Source of the DNA: Chara braunii
Lineage: Eukaryota > Streptophyta > Charophyceae > Charales > Characeae
Reading direction: 5' to 3'
DNA length: 20,591 bases
Assembly: GCA_003427395.1 (NCBI GenBank)
Contig: BFEA01000882.1
Coordinates: forward strand, 404,018 to 424,608
The position numbers and the translations under genes were made by a program. The stretch's first letter is position 1, and the number at the start of each line of letters is the position of its first letter. The notes beneath the pieces were generated by a model. It was given only the letters and a program-made list of their open reading frames with translations. It was not told the origin of the DNA and made no database searches. Positions 17,782 through 20,591 of the stretch are shown here, piece by piece.

Positions 17782-18456
17782 AAACTTGGGCGAGTTGACG
17801 GTAAAGGAAACTTGGCCGGAACGGTTGTGACGGGCGGAGAAGGCCAGGCAACTATGATGATGGGCCTGGCGTTCGCTGTCGGGGGAAGGGAGGCCGATTG
17901 GAGCACGATGGTTCCTAAGTCCGTAGTTGACGTCTATGGGGAGGAGGCGGGTGAAACGCTGGTGAAAGCGTGGGAAGAGATGAGCGTTGCTGAAGGAAGG
18001 ATGGTTTCAAACTTGGCCTTTGACATTGCTTTGTCAAATTGCCGAATTCTCGATCGATCGAGAGGAACTCTTTTGCCACTCGAAAGATCTAATATTTTTG
18101 GCGAATGGGGAAGAGAGAAGTTGAGGGCGAGTTTCGGGAGGGAACACAGGTTGGAGGATGGAAAGGGATTGGAAGTTTTATTCGAATTTTCTAATCGAAA
18201 CGCCTTTTGTGTGGTGGATAAATTAAGCGGGAAGGGAAAAATTTGGGTCATTGAGAAGAGGGTAGTGGAAAGGATGACTGATCACTGGATCCTTGGAGAA
18301 CTGCTGGCCGTGGATAAATGCAGAGATAAAGAGAATCAGTTCATTTCCACACATCACTATAACCTCGCGATCCGTTCCTCCACAAAGAAGATAAACAAGT
18401 TAAAAAATATATATATATATACATATACATATATATATATATGTATATATATATAA
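17782..18456 (+). CDS. Hypothetical open frame of about 220 codons
   Basis: This is the longest plus-strand frame of the right half. It is open from after a TGA at 17779-17781 and ends inside the AT microsatellite. The first ATG is at 17854 (MMMGLAFAVGG), so about 200 codons follow it. The first two thirds have a mixed, protein-like composition (for example EEAGETLVKAWEEMSVAEGR). The last ~20 codons are Ile/Tyr repeats from the microsatellite and cannot be original. The opposite strand also has a 105-codon frame here (18251-17934), which weakens the case. No domain, signal peptide or membrane segment is recognised. It may be an exon fragment, a truncated gene or a chance frame. Confidence 0.25.
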   Translation, partial: KLGRVDGKGNLAGTVVTGGEGQATMMMGLAFAVGGREADWSTMVPKSVVDVYGEEAGETLVKAWEEMSVAEGRMVSNLAFDIALSNCRILDRSRGTLLPLERSNIFGEWGREKLRASFGREHRLEDGKGLEVLFEFSNRNAFCVVDKLSGKGKIWVIEKRVVERMTDHWILGELLAVDKCRDKENQFISTHHYNLAIRSSTKKINKLKNIYIYTYTYIYICIYI

Positions 18457-19172
18457 TATAATATAAATAAATAAATACACATCCAGTTCAAACCCCTGGC
18501 GAACTGTGGAAGAACCTTTACCATGGGACAAGAAAATTTGGAAAGAGCAACGGAATCAGCAAGAGAAGTATCAGAAGTCTGGTCGGGAACAAAGAAGGGT
18601 GTAATATTGACCTAGCACCACGTGTCTTTTTGAGGATCGAGATTTCTGCATGTAGTTACAGAAAATCAGTTCACAGCCTCGTCCAAATTCAGGCATGCGA
18701 TCCAATTCCCCCCTTCCCCCCCTTCCCCCAGCCTCAGGCAGGATGACACTTCAGCAAACCAGGACAGTTAGACTCGCAGATTTTGAGTGCAATCAAAGAC
18801 AAAGCAACCTGAAAAAAAAAAAAAAAAAAAAAAAAAATGGGGACAAAGAGAACCCTTTCTACCTTTTTTCTTTTCCGATGCCCTTCCTTCCTTCCTCTTG
18901 GCACCTTATTAGAGCATTTAAAAAAAAAAAAAAAAAGAGAAGGAGAAAAGAAAAGAAGGAGGTGAAGGAGAGAGAGAGAGAAGAAGAGGGGCTAGGAGAA
19001 GCACGAAGGAAGGGAAAGAGAAGGCAGGATCCAACATCTACCTCAGCGACCAATTAAGGTAGCTCGCGAGGAAAGAGAGAGCGATAACAAATTACCATAT
19101 TGCAAAAATCCAAGACCAAGGAAATGGCCAACCTTACTTTATGACCCCGGTAGCGCAGCAAAAAAAAAAAAN
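18404..19172. repeat. Direct repeat, copy 1 (about 0.77 kb)
   Basis: Starts in a TA microsatellite (18404-18460), passes AATAAATAAATACACATCC and ends GACCCCGGTAGCGCAGC followed by an A-run and one ambiguous base. The same series returns at 19242-20039. Matching landmarks are offset by 846 bp at the start and 844 bp at the end. It includes a short ATG frame (18522, MGQENLERATESAREV...) of about 31 codons ending TAG, an internal A-run and a GA-rich purine tract (about 18940-19025). Confidence 0.8.
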
Positions 19173-19241
19173 GTCACAGCCCCTCGTTTGTTGTCCTCTT
19201 CTCCCTCTCTGCCTACGGTTTACCGGGCAGTTCTATTTGAC
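19173..19241. other. Unique spacer between the two direct repeats
   Basis: About 69 bp (GTCACAGCCCCTCGTTTGTT onward) found neither before copy 1 nor after copy 2. Its presence argues against a simple perfect tandem duplication and for insertion or loss events at the junction. Confidence 0.6.
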
Positions 19242-19247
19242 GATATA

Positions 19248-19301
<54 letters not shown>

Positions 19302-20002
19302 ATATAATATAAATAAATAAATACACATCCAGTTTAAACCCCTGGCGAACTGTGGAAGAACCTTTACCATGGGACGAGAAAATTTGGAAAGAGCAACGGA
19401 ATCAGCAAGAGAAGTATCAGAAGTCTGGTCGGGAACAAAGAAGGGTGTAATGTTGACCTAGCACCAAGTGTCTTTTTGAGGATCGAGAATTTTGCATGTA
19501 GTTACAGAAAATCAGTTTACAGCATCGTCCAAATTCAGGCATGCGATCCAATTCCCCCCTTACCCCCCTTCCCCCAGCCTCAGGCAGGATGACACTTCAG
19601 CAAACCAGGACAGTTAGACTCGCTGATTTTGAGTGCAATCAAAGACAAAGCAGCCTGTAAAAAAAAAAAAAAAAAAAAGGGGGACAAAGAGAACCCTTTC
19701 TACCTTCTTTGTTTTCCGATGCCCTTCCTTCCTTCCTCTCGGCACATTATTTGAGCATTTAAAAAAAAAAAAAAAAAAAAGAGAAGGAGAAAAGAAAAGA
19801 AGGAGATGAAGGAGAGAGAGAGAGAAGAAGAGGGGCTAGGAGAAGCACGAAGGAAGGGAAAGAGAAGGAAGGATCCAACATCTACCTCAGCGACCAATTA
19901 AGGTAGCTCGCGAGGAAACAGAGAGCGGCAACAAATTACCATATTGCAAAAATCCAAGACCAAGGAAATGGCCAACCTTGCTTTATGACCCCGGTAGCGC
20001 AA

Positions 20003-20039
<37 letters not shown>
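19242..20039. repeat. Direct repeat, copy 2
   Basis: Same order as copy 1: TA microsatellite, AATAAATAAATACACATCC, the short ATG frame (now MGRENLERATESAREV), C-rich and GA-rich tracts, GACCCCGGTAGCGCAAC and a long A-run (about 20004-20039). By eye only a few percent of positions differ, mostly substitutions and homopolymer length. The duplication is therefore fairly recent or conserved by gene conversion. Confidence 0.8.
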
Positions 20040-20040
<1 letters not shown>

Positions 20041-20591
20041 ATTTTGCTGCAACTAGCAACCACATCAACCTTCCTCCAATTAAAGCCAACCAAACCAAAT
20101 CTGGACAAAAATCCCTTCACGTAATTTATTTGAGAGAAGTAATGGGCAGAAAACAAGAAACGCGCGACATAGTTCGTATGTCACTTGAAAATCATTGTCG
20201 GAACGCGACTAAGAGGAGATTCACTCGGTTGATTTTCTGCAAACCTTCCCTGCCATTTTAAACCACCAATCCGTAGCAGTAATGCTACGGTCTAACCTCG
20301 CGCGCTTCGACCTCAGGCAGGGAAAGGAGCAGCGCGCAGCGGCAAAATACTGGTCGTTTCAAAGGAATGGGCAGAGTAAGCAGCACGGTGAACGTTACCC
20401 TGGTCCAAAACCAACAACATTTCCCCGCCCAACCATGTCCCTCCAGCACTGTCGAGCTAGCTCAACGTTTAATTTTTTGACGCCAAGTGACTAATCGCAA
20501 GCGCAGCACCGAAGTACGGTGCTAAGAAGATTTTATCGAAATAACACTAAGTGGCAGAAGAGACGCATTTCGGTTGATTTTCTGCAAGATC
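20040..20591. other. Right edge, no recognisable gene
   Basis: Short frames only; a 70-codon plus frame (20282-20494) has no recognised motif. The 15-mer GGTTGATTTTCTGCA occurs twice (20229-20243 and 20573-20587). The second is at the window edge, so another duplicated unit may begin there. It cannot be judged from this window. Confidence 0.45.

Noticed and set aside
18695-19057. 120-codon plus frame and the 64-65 codon minus frames in the direct repeats
   Set aside because: They come from A-runs and GA-rich tracts; the Phe/Leu/Ser-rich minus frames are translations of purine-tract complements.
1-20591. CRISPR array, operon or prokaryotic system
   Set aside because: There are no regularly spaced short repeats, no ribosome-binding-site-led gene series and no bacterial families; the content is eukaryotic repeats.

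Overview
This is eukaryotic, almost certainly plant-type, accessory DNA. It is a graveyard of transposable elements, with no intact gene that I can name. Evidence is the absence of compact gene order, many long A/T runs and microsatellites, tRNA-derived SINE-like heads, fold-back elements and a decayed retroelement. I infer a land plant, perhaps outside the flowering plants because of the retroelement type, but the sequence alone does not settle this.

The central object (about 4127-10071, minus strand) is a Penelope-like element (PLE) without a recognisable GIY-YIG endonuclease. In its own direction it reads: a repeat ('pseudo-LTR', 10071 to 8536); ORF1, with a CCHC zinc knuckle followed by a long charged coiled coil (8432 to 7617); a broken reverse transcriptase ORF2 (about 7490 to 4942) with PLE-type fingers, a GIPMGKSTSP motif, a damaged IVED active-site box and a 'GYP' thumb; and a second copy of the repeat (4925 to 4127). 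Both repeats carry a type I hammerhead ribozyme motif with a minimal stem III on the element's sense strand. This is a hallmark of PLE pseudo-LTRs and supports the classification independently. The copy is dead: several nonsense codons, frameshifts and a changed catalytic residue are visible.

The upstream repeat is interrupted by a DNA-transposon-like insertion (8912-9638) with a 9-bp target duplication. A second member of the same family (9047-9427) appears to be nested inside it. The other repeat gives the empty site.

Right of the PLE are two related hAT-like non-autonomous elements in the same orientation (10505-10993 and 11025-11508), an 89-bp tandem duplication (13503-13680), a nearly complete 348-bp hairpin element (13964-14311), a ~100-bp fold-back element (15018-15116) and two tRNA-derived SINE-like heads (14596-14642 and 15610-15668). 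A third, weaker SINE-like head lies at 4000-4043.

The 15.8-18.4 kb part is more GC-rich and is the only place where a host gene seems possible: a TATA-like box with splice-like signals, a possible short first exon on the minus strand (17588) and a ~220-codon open frame (17782-18456). None is recognised. From 18404 to 20040 a ~0.77-kb sequence occurs twice in direct orientation, offset by about 845 bp.
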